From: Opisthocomus hoazin | Taxonomy: Eukaryota; Chordata; Aves; Opisthocomiformes; Opisthocomidae | DNA length: 64,000 nt | Direction of reading: 5' to 3' | Assembly: GCF_030867145.1 (NCBI RefSeq) | Contig: NC_134418.1 | Coordinates: forward strand, 7,250,802 to 7,314,801 | Shown: positions 11,636 through 22,560 of the stretch, in pieces | How positions within the stretch are numbered: position 1 is the stretch's first letter | Layout of the letters: each line of letters opens with the position of its first letter | The notes under the pieces: model-generated | Databases searched by the model: none | The model's input: only the letters and a program-made list of their open reading frames with translations | What the model was told of the DNA's origin: nothing | Program-made: the position numbers and the translations under genes

Positions 11636-12122
11636 CTCCGGGGAGGAAACCGACGGGAGGAGGGGGAAAAAAAAAAAAACCAACAACAAAAAAAGAAAAT
11701 TAAAATCAAAGCAAGGCGGCGGTCAGCTGGCAGGCCGCGGTCCCAGCCCCGCGCCCGCCTTTCCTCACAGGGAGCCGGGGGGGGACAAGGCGGGCGGGAG
11801 CAGCGCTGCTTCCTCCTTCCTCTCCCCGTGCGCCCTCCTCCCTCCCCCGCTTCTTCCGAGGCGGCTCAAGCCGAGCCCTCGGACACCCACAGGATGCGGC
11901 TTTGCCCGCGGTCTTCTCCGTCACCGCCTCGGCGGAGGGAAACACCAGAAGCCGCTCCCAGCGCCTTCCAGCCCGGCCTACCCCCCGCCGCCTCTTTGTT
12001 CCCTCCCTCCGAGCAGCCCAAGCGGGGGGCGGCAGCCGACGGGAAGGCAGGGAAGGAAGCGCCCGGGCCAAGCTCCTCGCCGGACGCCTCCCGCCCCGCC
12101 CCGGCCTTACCCCTGCCCTCAC
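11636..12122 (-). other. KDM3A: Candidate KDM3A intron 1 in the 5' leader
   Basis: On the minus strand a strong donor GCAG|gtgagg lies at 12122, and a long pyrimidine tract (11640-11685) ends in ggag|GCCTCC at 11636. Together they would define a 487 bp leader intron joining a noncoding exon (12123 up to a start near 12.3 kb) to the coding exon. KDM3A in mammals also begins with a noncoding exon, as I remember it. No transcript evidence is available here. Confidence 0.4.
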
Positions 12123-12500
12123 CTGCTTTTCCCCCCCCTCCCTCTCTCTCCCGGGCCCCTGGCGCCGGGCCGCACCCGGCGCAGCCCCGCGGTCACACGG
12201 CGGCCGGGCAGCGGGTTCCGCCAACGCGGCGCTTCCCCTCCGCGCCCAGCAGCAGCCGCTGCGGCGAGCGATACCGCCCGGCCCCGCGCTCGCGCACACG
12301 CCCCCTCACCCGCGCGCCCGCTCCCCCTCTCCCCCCTCCACTCCATCCCGCGCTCCCATTGGCTCCGCCGCGCCGGCGGGGCGGGGATAGCTATGAGCCT
12401 CCCGCTGCGATTGGCCTGGAGGGGCGGTGCTCGCGCGCTTGGCCACGCCTCGAAACCGTTGCTCAGCAGATGGCGAATTAAAAAAAAAACAACACGGTAT
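11700..12500 (-). promoter_or_regulatory. KDM3A: KDM3A CpG-island promoter
   Basis: Very GC- and CpG-rich, with no TATA box. Two CCAAT boxes on the minus strand (ATTGG on plus at 12358-12362 and 12410-12414) are 52 bp apart, with a GC box between them near 12378-12386. This is a typical NF-Y/Sp1 housekeeping promoter for a minus-strand start somewhat below 12350. The many long frames here (e.g. 421 codons at 11346-12611, plus strand) reflect GC content. Confidence 0.75.
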
Positions 12501-12699
12501 CCTTCCGCAAAGCCTCGAGTGAAGGAGTCCGCCGGCCCGCCCGCGTCCACGGAGAGCCCAAAGATGGGGCCAAATGGACAAACAAACGTGTTTAATGCCG
12601 TAGCGCCTTGAGGGCTATGTTTCTGCCTCAGGAGAGCTGGGCCTTAAGCTAAAAGGCCCGCCTTTGGAAGCGGCGGAGGGATCTGAGGGAGGCAGGGGG

Positions 12700-12970
12700 C
12701 GTGAGACGGACGCCTATACGTGCGGTTCGCGGCGTACTCAGATATAGCACAGGGGGAGGGGGCACCTGCGGGGTGCTTCTGCGCAAGCGCAGATCGGCAA
12801 GGTGCACCTGCGGGGGCGCTGCGGGCCGCCTTCTGCGCGCGCGCAGACGGGGGAGGGCGGGACAGCTGCTCGGCGGTGCGGGCCGCGCCTGCGCACTAGG
12901 GGCTCGGCGGCGGCGGGGCGGGAGCGTCTCGGTGGCCGCCATCTTGTTTGGCGGGCTGGGAGGCTGAGGG
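12700..12970 (+). promoter_or_regulatory. Second CpG-rich block with NRF1-like and YY1 sites, probable divergent promoter
   Basis: Three NRF1-like palindromes occur about every 50 bp: TGCGCAAGCGCA at 12780-12791, TGCGCGCGCGCA at 12834-12845 and GCGCCTGCGCA at 12885-12895. A textbook YY1 site, GCCGCCATCTTG, lies at 12935-12946. YY1 in this orientation usually sits at or just downstream of the start of a plus-strand transcript. CACCTG E-boxes at 12763 and 12805 head a diverged tandem duplication. It could equally be an upstream part of the KDM3A promoter. Confidence 0.55.
12718..12722 (+). promoter_or_regulatory. Candidate hypoxia response element core (ACGTG)
   Basis: ACGTG occurs at 12718-12722 in the CpG-rich block about 300 bp upstream of the KDM3A CCAAT boxes; another lies at 12586-12590. 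KDM3A is a known HIF-1 target in mammals. The core is short, so chance is possible. Confidence 0.3.
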
Positions 12971-13626
12971 GGCCTGGGAACAGCTAGCTCCTGCGTGACA
13001 GGAGAAGTTGCAGGGGGAAAAAATAACATGCGCTAGATGCTCCTTGGGAAGATGGCAGGCTTTAGAGAAGCTTGTGTTTGGTTGAGCTGGGTTGTGTAGT
13101 TCTGTCTGCCAGAAAATGGCTTCCGCCATCTCAGATCCCTTACTCTGTTCATGCAAGACCTTCATGCTTGTAAAGACTGTAGCAAGATCACCTGAGAACC
13201 AAGTAGTTAAACTGAGAACATGGTAACAAGCTCGCTAAGGTGTTCTGCAGCGACCCAGCGAGACACCCAAGTTGAACTTTTACCACAAGACTCCCCTGCT
13301 ATAGGATGTGGGAGGAGGAAGACCAAAAATGACAAAAGTACCCAAGGCCAAGAAGCTGTTGAGTCATCTGCTTTACTGGAAACCAGTGGTGTTCAGCTTA
13401 TGCTTTCTCCAGGGTTCCTCCCATCACGGGAGATGTCTGAGCTGTGTGAATCCCCATCAGACAGTAGCTGGGGCTCTGCTGCAGGGGGGATGTTCCTGCC
13501 ATGTTCTGGTCTCGTCCTCCATTTTGTCGAAGAAGCTAGCCCCACACTTGTGTTAAAAGCGTTTTTAGAACTTTTCCCACCAATTAGCATCAGGATTCTC
13601 CACTGATCACTTGCCTACTTCTACAG

Positions 13627-13916
13627 TCAAACAAACACATTCATGTATGAAATCAAAAGGCATGAAAAATTCCTCGTGCACAGTGATGAGGGAGTTACTG
13701 TCCTTCATGCTGTGGAAATCAGGCAGCCCAAGTTCCTTGATAATTCTAAGGCCTCTTCTGTGATTCCGGGCAACAAGATGAACCTGGTAATATGTTGCAT
13801 TTTCGTCAGGGAAAACAAACAAGGAAAAGTGAATGATACAAAATGAGTCTAATGTATCAGCAACTGCACGTAGCCTGAAGAAATACTTGTTAGCAGGCAT
13901 TGAAAGGAAAAACAGG
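13627..13916 (+). ncRNA. Candidate exon of a divergent noncoding transcript
   Basis: A plus-strand acceptor (tgcctacttctacag|TC) and a strong donor (AACAG|gtatgt) bracket 290 bp. It lies about 700 bp downstream of the NRF1/YY1 block. The same stretch is open for 67 codons on plus (13643-13846) and 97 codons on minus (13607-13900); I recognise neither protein. Only splice signals and position support it. Confidence 0.25.
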
Positions 13917-16900
13917 TATGTTTGCTTCTCAGATTTAAATATTTAATATACAGACCAGATCTACAAAATGGAATTTATGAGAAGATATTGTATAAAGCAA
14001 GCTATATTTGAAACTACCAAATTACTTGCTCCATTGTAGGTATTAGGGTCTCGTACCAGCAGCTGTACAACATATATATCATACTATATAGGTGTAGTAT
14101 ACCCTCCTTATTTAAAGCCCTTAGTTTTTATGCGTACACAACACACTGCCTCAAAGAGTAGCTGACTAACACATGCATGAAAAGCGATGTTAGGCCGTAG
14201 GAAGCAATATTCGTCGACACAATAGATCAAACCGTTGGTAGCACTGCAGTTTCCTAATGGTATGGGTTTTTTTTCCATTAGCAGCAGAATAAAGGAAAGC
14301 TTTAAGGAGAGATTTGAAAGACGACACTGTGGGCTTTGTGAATGACCAGCTCTCCCATGCCAAGAGTAACACGAAGATTGATCAAAGGTGTTTATAAAAT
14401 TTAGTGGTTTGGGCTAGAGGGCTGAGAGTAAATGAGCAAGCAGAGGGTGATAGTGACAGTGACATAGTCCAGGAATGATCCTGAGAATGAATTTACAAGT
14501 ATGTGGGAAATAATGCTAGAAGAAGAGTCATGTGATCAAAATGCAACATTCTGAATGTATGTAAAGTAAAACAAATTAGCAGACATCAGAAGAGAAGATG
14601 GTGAAGCAGGCAGAGTATAAGTTGACAGGAGCCTGGACAAAAATCACGCGTTTAGGGTACAACCAAACTTTCAGTCGTGAAAAAGTAGAGATATTCAAAA
14701 CCCAGCGGCTAGAAGTTGAAGACAGATAGCTTAAGGTTTTTTTTTTTTAATTTTTAAGCAGGGAAGATAATTAGCTACTTGCTTTACTTCCCTAGGATTC
14801 ATCCTTCCTTGAAAAGGTTGGATCAGGACCAAATACCTTTTTTAAATTTTCTGTCTTCTTTAAAAGTTATAAATTTGGGGTAACCAGTGATGTCGTAAGT
14901 CAAAAAGTCAAAGAGACAAGATTTTAAGATGTGGCTATAAACATCGCTGAATTTGTTGCGTAGTTTTAGAATATATTTCCCAGAATTTTAACCATACAAT
15001 ACAGAAAAATAAATACTTCCATTTTTCTTAGCTGATTATTTTATGACCATGCACAATAGTCCCCACAAAAACTAATGTCTGCTAGAAAATTTTTTTATAT
15101 ATATGTCCACCCTCACTCACACAGTGTATCAATAGCAATTTCAAAATATTCAGAAATAACTTTCAAACAAACACTATGCTAATGGCACAGATGCAGCTAT
15201 CTCACTCTGGATTACATACATCTCAAGCACTAAATGCCATTCAAAGTACTTGCAAAACAAACTATTGCTGTAAATATGCAGAACTGATTAAACTACAAAG
15301 CAGCAGATTTCAACCTGTTCTTCTGCCTACAAGGAGCCTTGAACATAATTTTTTACAGCCAGTTCTACTTACTGGGTTGAACTACTAATAGGTAAGCCTT
15401 TAGCTCCCATTTGAGAAAGGAGTAATCTCTGTAAACAGGTGCTCTTTAAACAGTAACTTCAGAACACAGCTGAATAAATTCTTCCTTTCAGTCACCATTA
15501 AGTAAGTAACAATACTTTTCTCTTGTATGTGGTATTGCTAGAAAAAAGCCTAAGAGGCTTTGGGTGAAGAAAATTTGAACTTAACTATGTCTGCAGTAAA
15601 ACTCAATAGCCAATTTTATTACTATCAATGCCTAAAAAAATCCACATTCAAGCATTTAAGCCTGCTTCTCTACATATAAAATCGGGACATGCTATTCAAA
15701 TATTTGTGCTGGAAAATTAGTCTCCTGCTATCTCATACAATCACAGACGCTTTGCAAGAAAGGGACATTTTATTCAGAGTAAGGCCAGCAGCTAACATGA
15801 ACTGTCATGGCACTATGTTCTTGGAGGATGTTTTCCGTGATAAGTGGGGGCAGATATTGTTTTTCAGGGCTCTCCTCCTGTGTGTCCAGGGTAAGCCTTG
15901 TCTGCGTCCGTTTGCAACAAACAATGGTCAATGGAAGACCTTATGGATACTGTTTTTAAAAATAACTACTGTAGCAGCATTTAAAGGTCTTTGTTCTCAA
16001 TCAAAGCCCCACTGGAGGCTGAACATGCACAGAAAAATAATATAAAGTGCTTTATCTCCTAATGATTAATGCTAAAGATGTAAGGATATGTAATGGAAGT
16101 TGAAAGTGTTTATGGTCAGACTACAAAAATACCAGCCATGCTAACTAGAAACAGGGCTTTGGGAGATGCCTGACAGTTTCATTTCTCCAGTACAACTTCA
16201 GATACAGGGCTAAAGGATGAGTGATAACAGACTACCGGAAGCTTTGTTATTCACTAGCACCCAAAATGATGTAGTTTATCACTCTTTAAGTAGCTAATGT
16301 AGATCAGTTACTGCTCCTATTCAGTCTAGCTCCAGTTATAGCATGAAAAGGGAAAAGCCTGTTTGAACTCTTTTCTCGCTACAGTCATGTTCCCTCAGCA
16401 CACCTCGCATGGATCAGTTTTGCAAGACCAGCAGGACTAGTTCCGGCTCTTTTTTTTTCATGCTTATCTATTTATCCTAAGTTAAAATAAAGTAATTTAT
16501 GTCTTACATTAGTTAGTACTATCTCCCTCTCTTAAGCTAAAGAAAGCATGTATTTTGACACAACATACATTATAATGCTATACAATTAAGTTTACATGCT
16601 GAAGGAAAAATTCCAGAAGCGCTGAATTTACTCTTCCACCGCCATGCATGGTCTGCAGCAGGGACGAATTTGCTTTTCTTTTGCTAGCTGTGAGTTAGTA
16701 GGACTTAGATTTACTATCACAACTGCAGAAACAGGAAATTGTGAGAGGACTTTTAGGATGACAAATCAGGATCAATTATTAAATTTTAATTGATTATTAA
16801 TTTTAAATTTAATGATTTAATTATTTAATTGGATGTTAAGTATTGTCTGGGAATTGGGATGGGATATTAAATTTTCCAGATTAATTCTAAAGTTAAACAG

Positions 16901-18344
16901 GTATTTATAGATAGATTGATGCAATGACCTTTAAAGAATAATCACGAACAAACACTAGACATAAAGTGTGGTTAGCTGTTATGTGCTGATTTTGTTTTTT
17001 CCTTGGCTGCTGCAGATGGAGAAGGCCTGTTTTGGAAGAAAAAAGCCCTTTCCCTTCAGGTGTTAATATATTATCAGTTAATTGTTCAAAGGGTTTGGGG
17101 TATCATTCTTGAATAAAAGAGTGCAAATTTATATTGATGGGTAGAGTTGAATCAAGTCTTAGAAACCACCAGCAAGGCAGGAACGTCTCAGTGATGTTTC
17201 TGCCCATGTATAAAAAGAGTGACCGAAAGTTAGGTAAAGCTATGAAGTGAACTTTAAGCAACATTATTTAATGAACTGAGGAAATTTGATGTTTGTTAAT
17301 TAGCTTTACCTCCAAAAGCTTCACAACAAACTGAAAGCACATTATGTCATTCATATTCTGCTATTTAATAATGTCCAGGCTCTTTCATCATTGAAATAAC
17401 ATAGCCTGGATTTGGCAAAGACCAGTTAGCCTTTGCACCGTTCCCTGGCACTCCCAGAGAGAATTTTGGAGTTTATTACAAGTGCTGCCTTCTGTCTCTT
17501 TCAAATGAATCTGTCTTGTAATTGAGCTTCTTCCCTTTGGAGAAAAGTTACACCTTTCTCTTGTGGATCTGACAACTCGGGCTCCTGGGCGTGTGTAGGT
17601 GTCAAGTCAGTCAATCCTGGACTAGGTGACAGAAATTTTTCTAATATTGAACTAGCCTGCTACAGACTTCTCTAGGATCATTAGGGCAAAATTCACAGTG
17701 GTGCTTTTGTTTTTTCAAAACCACAGATGTGCTCTGTTGAAAGTATTTGGGACACTTTCAATCTCAGTAATTTGATGTTGTTTTTGAGAAAATAGTGAAC
17801 ATGGGGAGAAGTAGTGATTGTTGTGAGTTATGAGTGTGTGCAATTAGGACAAGAACTTTGAGTGTTCTTGAATGGGTATTCACTTAAAATGGGCTGAGCC
17901 TTTAGACACAGATGCGAAGCAAGGACTCAAGAGTGATCTTGATAGGTAGTTTGTATGTGCTCAAGTCTTACCCGATGCACTACAAATCCTTCCACTCCCC
18001 GCAGAGAACATGGGCTTCCTTGACTCTGGTTTTTTCTCCTGCCGCTTACCAACTCTCCTCGGAACTGGAGTGATGGATATTTAGCAGAGAACATTGTATG
18101 TTTTACCTGATAGTGTAGTAACTCTGATTCCAGTAGGAAAATACAGTAACTTTTCATGTCAAGGGTCAACTGAGAAATACATCCTTTTTTTTTTTTTTTT
18201 GAAATCCTGTATGTTGTGCTGGTACAATGTTAACAAAACTGAAGTAATGCTACTAGCTTCAGTGATAAAGAAAAAAGAGAGAGAGTGAAAGGTTAGGATC
18301 GCAGATATTAGTGAATATAGAACGGTGAATTTTTGAAAATTGTA
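13917..18344. other. Intergenic, nothing recognised
   Basis: AT-rich sequence with short homopolymers, an imperfect AT-only inverted repeat at about 16775-16840 and a T16 run at 18185-18200 just beyond. No coding similarity or RNA gene was seen on either strand. Confidence 0.5.
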
Positions 18345-18530
18345 TATTGCTAAATGTGACCTAGTTGGTATAGTACAGAACTGGGAACCAGATCTGAAAT
18401 CTAACAGTAAGTGTGTCATTAAGCAGATAATTTAATTTGCCTCATTTCTCTGTAAGATGGGGATAACAATGATCATTCTTATGAATTGCTTTGTGTTGTG
18501 CACCTGAAAGATGATGAGTATTATAGCTAC
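18345..18530 (+). repeat. MIR-like SINE fragment
   Basis: The order of motifs follows MIR: a gain of 'acagaactgggaaccaga', then 'aagcagataatttaattt', then 'ctgtaagatggggataaca'. This corresponds to the MIR consensus from the core to 'ctgtaaaatggggataat'. Highly diverged, as expected for an ancient amniote SINE. Confidence 0.45.
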
Positions 18531-21234
18531 TAATTAAACATTATTTTAATCTTCAAATTTCCTTTTTCCTTTTAAACTTTAATAAGTGTTTATACTTCCT
18601 AATGCCAGGGAGGAAAAAAGCATGATTGTGAAGCAGCTGCTAAGAATTTTTCCCAGAAGATATTTAATATTAAATTGGGATTGAGTCATCTGTTTCAGAT
18701 AAAGGGACAACGCAAGGAATAATATGCGAGAGTAGAGATTTTGAGTAAGACATATTCAAAGCAAAATCAAAGCAGCTGACACACCTGTGCCTTCAAACTG
18801 TCTCCCACTTTCCTGTACTCTCAGTCCAGAAATCAGAAGTGAGCATTGTGATTTCCCTGCAGCTTAATTAGAGGGAGCAAATGGAACAGTATCGCTTAAA
18901 AAATAGGTGCAGCTGTAAGTTAGAGATTGTTACTGATGGCCTTTCAGTCTCAGCTCTCCTGCCATGTGCTGAGGCCTTTTCCTCTGCACCACCAGCCAGC
19001 CCGGCGCAGGGGAGCACTGGACTGTTGTAAGGCCACTGGGACGGCAACTGAATTCCAAGCTGAAGCCTGCAGTGCAGCCTGGCGTTGATACTGGCACTGG
19101 TAATTATAATATGTTTCACTTTCAAGTCATCTGCATGTCAGCGAAACTTAATAATGTCTTCTCTCTAACCATCTCCCTTCACAATTGTCAGAGAGTAATG
19201 CCTGTTCTCCAAACCCTAGACTTTGGCAGTAGAGGTTCCTGTCTAAAATTAAAGCAGCAGTTTTAAAGCAAATTCCTGGCTCCACTGAAACCAGGAATTT
19301 GCAATCTGTCTTATCTTTAATCTCTTCTAAAAAGCAGAAGAAGGCAAAATTGAACTTTTCTTGCTTACCAGTATCTAATGCCCTAACAGCATAATTATTT
19401 AACTACAGTTGTCCAAAAAATGGAAATGACATTTTCCAGGTTCCTTTGCAGAGGAACATGTACTGCAGTATATGTTGCTAGTGCTGCTGCTTACTCTTAT
19501 TTCCTCTGCACAAATCATCACAGAATAAAAATTACAGCTGCAGTTTTCTAATAAGAATATAAGAGACACAGCCAAGTTACTCTGGGCTATCTCTGTTGTC
19601 CAACAAACTTGGACACTTTAACAAGGAGGAGAAGCTTAAAATCTGTATGACTCCCTTGAGATGTCTGGAGATGGATTTGTTTCAAAAGCAAACAGAAAAA
19701 ATATTTTAGGTGATTGAAATAATTGACAAAACTGAAAGGGATTTTATAAATACAATGTTGAAAAAAAGAAATCAGCAGATCATTGGAGGAATTTTAGAAG
19801 GTGTGATTGTATGTCAGGTGCTGGTTTCCCTGACTCACACCACTGTGATTAGCATCATGCCTCTGGATGCAGCAGAGGTAGGATGTGTCTCACCTTGTGT
19901 AGCATGTAGGTCACAAGCAACCAATACAAAAAATGCGCATTTAATGAACTTCATCCACCAGCAGGCATCTCGTTGTCTAGGCTTACTCTGCAGGGAATGA
20001 AGGGAAGCATCTCCAAAAAGAGATTCATACTAAAATAGGTGACTAGAATAAGTGGGACAAATTATCCCTCAGAGATGTCTGATCTTCCTCATTTGCTGTA
20101 GAGATCCCTGATTAGTGAACATATTTTACAGAACTATTGAATATACTTTTCTGAAATCGTTTATTTTTTATCATAGCAGAAGTATATGTAATGACAACAC
20201 AGCACAGGGTCTGATTCGTGTCACGGATTGGAGTGTCTCAGTGAAGGCATCCTACAGAAGAGGTTAGTGACTCTGAGTAATTGACATTTGGTCTGGGACA
20301 GTTCAAAGGACAAAGGCACTCCTCAGGAGCATCTGGGAAGTCGTCTCTTTGAGGACGCGCAAAGTCAGAACAATCACATCTATTATTAAATCAAGATTTC
20401 GAGGAGAGTTATTGAATAGTGAAAATAAAGTCAAGTTAAAAAAAAAATACACCGGGGGGGGGGGGGGGGGGGGAAGGAGAAGAAAACCCCCAAACCCTGT
20501 ATCAATCATGCAAATATTACCCTAATTTTATGTCACTGACCTATGTTCCGCCCTTTCTTTTAGAGTAGATGCTGAACTAGATACAAACATGAGATGGGAT
20601 GATGTCTGTGCTACTCTTTGGTTTATACATTGTTGCCCAAATTAGTTAGGCACTGAATTCTTTTTTTTTTTTTTTCTTTATAGAAAGCTGCTGTGAGTGA
20701 ATGTTAGTATGAGGCACTAATGAGCTAATATGCAGTACAGGGTATGCTCAGGGTTCACAGGTTTTCAGTGGTATAGATAACCTTGTGAACATTAGAAGAA
20801 TAATATCCAAAGACAGGAATCACAGGAACTGGTTGTGGCCATAAAAGAGCGCTGTTGTTTTTACACAAGGTATGCAAAATAATAATTTATGAACACAGGC
20901 TATAAAAGAAACCAAATAAGTTTTAAATGGTTCAGAATGCTTGCATGTGACTATTTCATAGCACAGTGTGTTAAATGTGCTACTGCGTGAGGCAAAGTAT
21001 GATCCGTTTTCTAGTTTTACCTTCATAACCTATATACTTGCTCCCCAAATATATTTTGTGTAGACTCTTCCAAAGTTAGCAAAAAGTGAGTAGTGAAAAT
21101 GGAGGCTTAACTAGCAATGGAAATGTTGCTTTGTAAGCAGACCATTAGAATAGGAAACCAGGATGTGCTGTAGTTGTTAGGACTTTATGAGCAGGTCATA
21201 CCAACCGATGGCTTAAGGAATGCTGCGTTAGAGC
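18531..21234. other. Intergenic with simple repeats
   Basis: No gene recognised. It holds a G20 homopolymer at 20454-20473 and a T15 run at 20661-20675. Confidence 0.5.
20454..20473 (+). repeat. G20 homopolymer
   Basis: Twenty consecutive G residues preceded by a short A-rich stretch. The run could form a G-quadruplex and is prone to length error in sequencing. Confidence 0.9.
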
Positions 21235-21410
21235 ATGCGTCTAGGAATATTGCTACTGGTTCGCTGTGCGGAACTGGTGTTATTACTTAACCTCTTTGCA
21301 CTTACATTTTCCTCTCTGGGATTAACAAATATTTACCCACTTTTAAAAAGTACCTTCTGTTCTTCAGAGAAGTGTTCAGTAAATACAGAGTAGTATTACC
21401 ATCAGCAGCA
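21235..21410 (+). repeat. Possible MIR-like fragment
   Basis: Contains 'cttaacctctttgcactta' and 'attaacaaatatttacc', and ends 'gttcagtaaata', reminiscent of the MIR order 'ttaacctctctgtgcctcag ... ctcaataaatg'. Diverged; moderate to low certainty. Confidence 0.35.
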
Positions 21411-21656
21411 GGTAATCCTGTTAATCTAACATGCACCCCATGGGTAAATTGAATATCTTCCATGCCAGTTGATGATTGTAGTTAGATTAACAAAGGATAT
21501 TACAGGGATTAACTCTTAAGTAATGGCTGCAGCTGCCCACCATGTGTGTTTACTATAGCCCCAAACCAGGGTTTGAAATCCTGTTGCCTACAGTGAATAG
21601 AAAGAATGCACCTGACTTCTGCAGAACCAGTTTTCCATTCAAAAGAACAATGTCTT

Positions 21657-22210
21657 AAGCTTCTCTACACTGCCCTGGTGAGGCCCCATCTGGAGTAGTC
21701 TGTCCAGTTCTGGGCTCCCCACTTCAAGAAAGATGAGGAGCTACTGGAGAGAGTCCAGTGGAGGGCTACAAGGATGATGAGGGGACTGGAGCATCTCTCC
21801 TATGAGGAGAAGCTGAGGGAGCTGGGCTTGTTCAGCCTGAAGAAGAGAAGGCTGTGAGGGGACCTAATAAATGTTTGTAAATATCTGCGGGGTGGGTGTC
21901 AGGAGGATGGGGCCAGACTCTTTTCAGTGGTGCCCAGCGACAGGACAAGGGGCAATGGGCACAAACTGAAGCATGGGAAGTTCCGTCTGAACATGAAGAC
22001 GAACTTCTTCACTCTGAGGGTGACGGAGCACTGGAACAGGCTGCCCAGGGAGGTTGTGGAGTCTCCTTCTCTGGAGATATTCAGGACCTGCCTGGACGTG
22101 GTCCTGTGCAGCCTGCTGTAGGTGACCCTGCTTCGGCAGGAGGGTTGGACTAGATGACCCACAGAGTTCCCTTCCAACCCCGAACATTCTGTGATTCTGT
22201 GATTCTGTGA
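21657..22210 (+). mobile_element. CR1 LINE, 5'-truncated, plus orientation
   Basis: A typical CR1 tail: 'actgccctggtgaggcccca', 'gagaagctgagggagctggg', 'ggacaaggggcaatgggcac', 'ctggaacaggctgcccaggg', then 'ttccaaccccgaacattctg' and the terminal ATTCTGTG tandem (22186-22210). It covers the end of the reverse-transcriptase frame and the 3' UTR. Open frames here in both directions are repeat-derived. Quite well preserved, so a relatively young subfamily. Confidence 0.92.
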
Positions 22211-22479
22211 AGCTAGTTGTTACCAGTAAGAGGTTTGTAACACAACCTGTTGCACAGCGCTCTGATAGCTGCTGTGCTGCTGGCACTGAGGAAGACAACT
22301 TCCATACTAAGACAGCTTCAGGTCTCTGCCTACCACACCAGTTCTGCAGAGCTGTTGTAAGGTTAAAGCTGTCTCATGTCCCACTACGTTGTAACAGCTG
22401 TAGCTCACAAAGTCGTGTCTAGACTACTTTATAGAATATTAGCTGGAGACAAGGCCCTCCCCAGTGTAACGCAACTTTG

Positions 22480-22560
22480 AAGCTGGCCCTGCTTTGAGCT
22501 AGAGGTTGGACCTGATGATGGCCACAGGCTACTTGCAACCTGAATTATTCAGTTATTCTA
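22480..22560 (+). mobile_element. Diverged CR1 3' end fragment
   Basis: 'ctggccctgctttgagctag' followed by 'aggttggacctgatgatg' matches the CR1 tail order (…ctgctt…gggttggactagatgac…). The terminal octamers are decayed. Older than the copy 270 bp upstream. Confidence 0.55.

Noticed and set aside
11346..12611. 421-codon plus-strand open frame across the KDM3A CpG island
   Set aside because: Pro/Ala/Arg/Ser-rich low complexity with other long frames on both strands in the same DNA. It runs antisense through the KDM3A start exon. GC content explains it.
16775..16840. AT-only inverted repeat as a structured RNA
   Set aside because: Imperfect arms in extreme AT composition; low-complexity chance pairing is sufficient.
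21896..22298. Several open frames on both strands
   Set aside because: They fall on the CR1 3' end. They are repeat-derived and mostly in 3' UTR or antisense.
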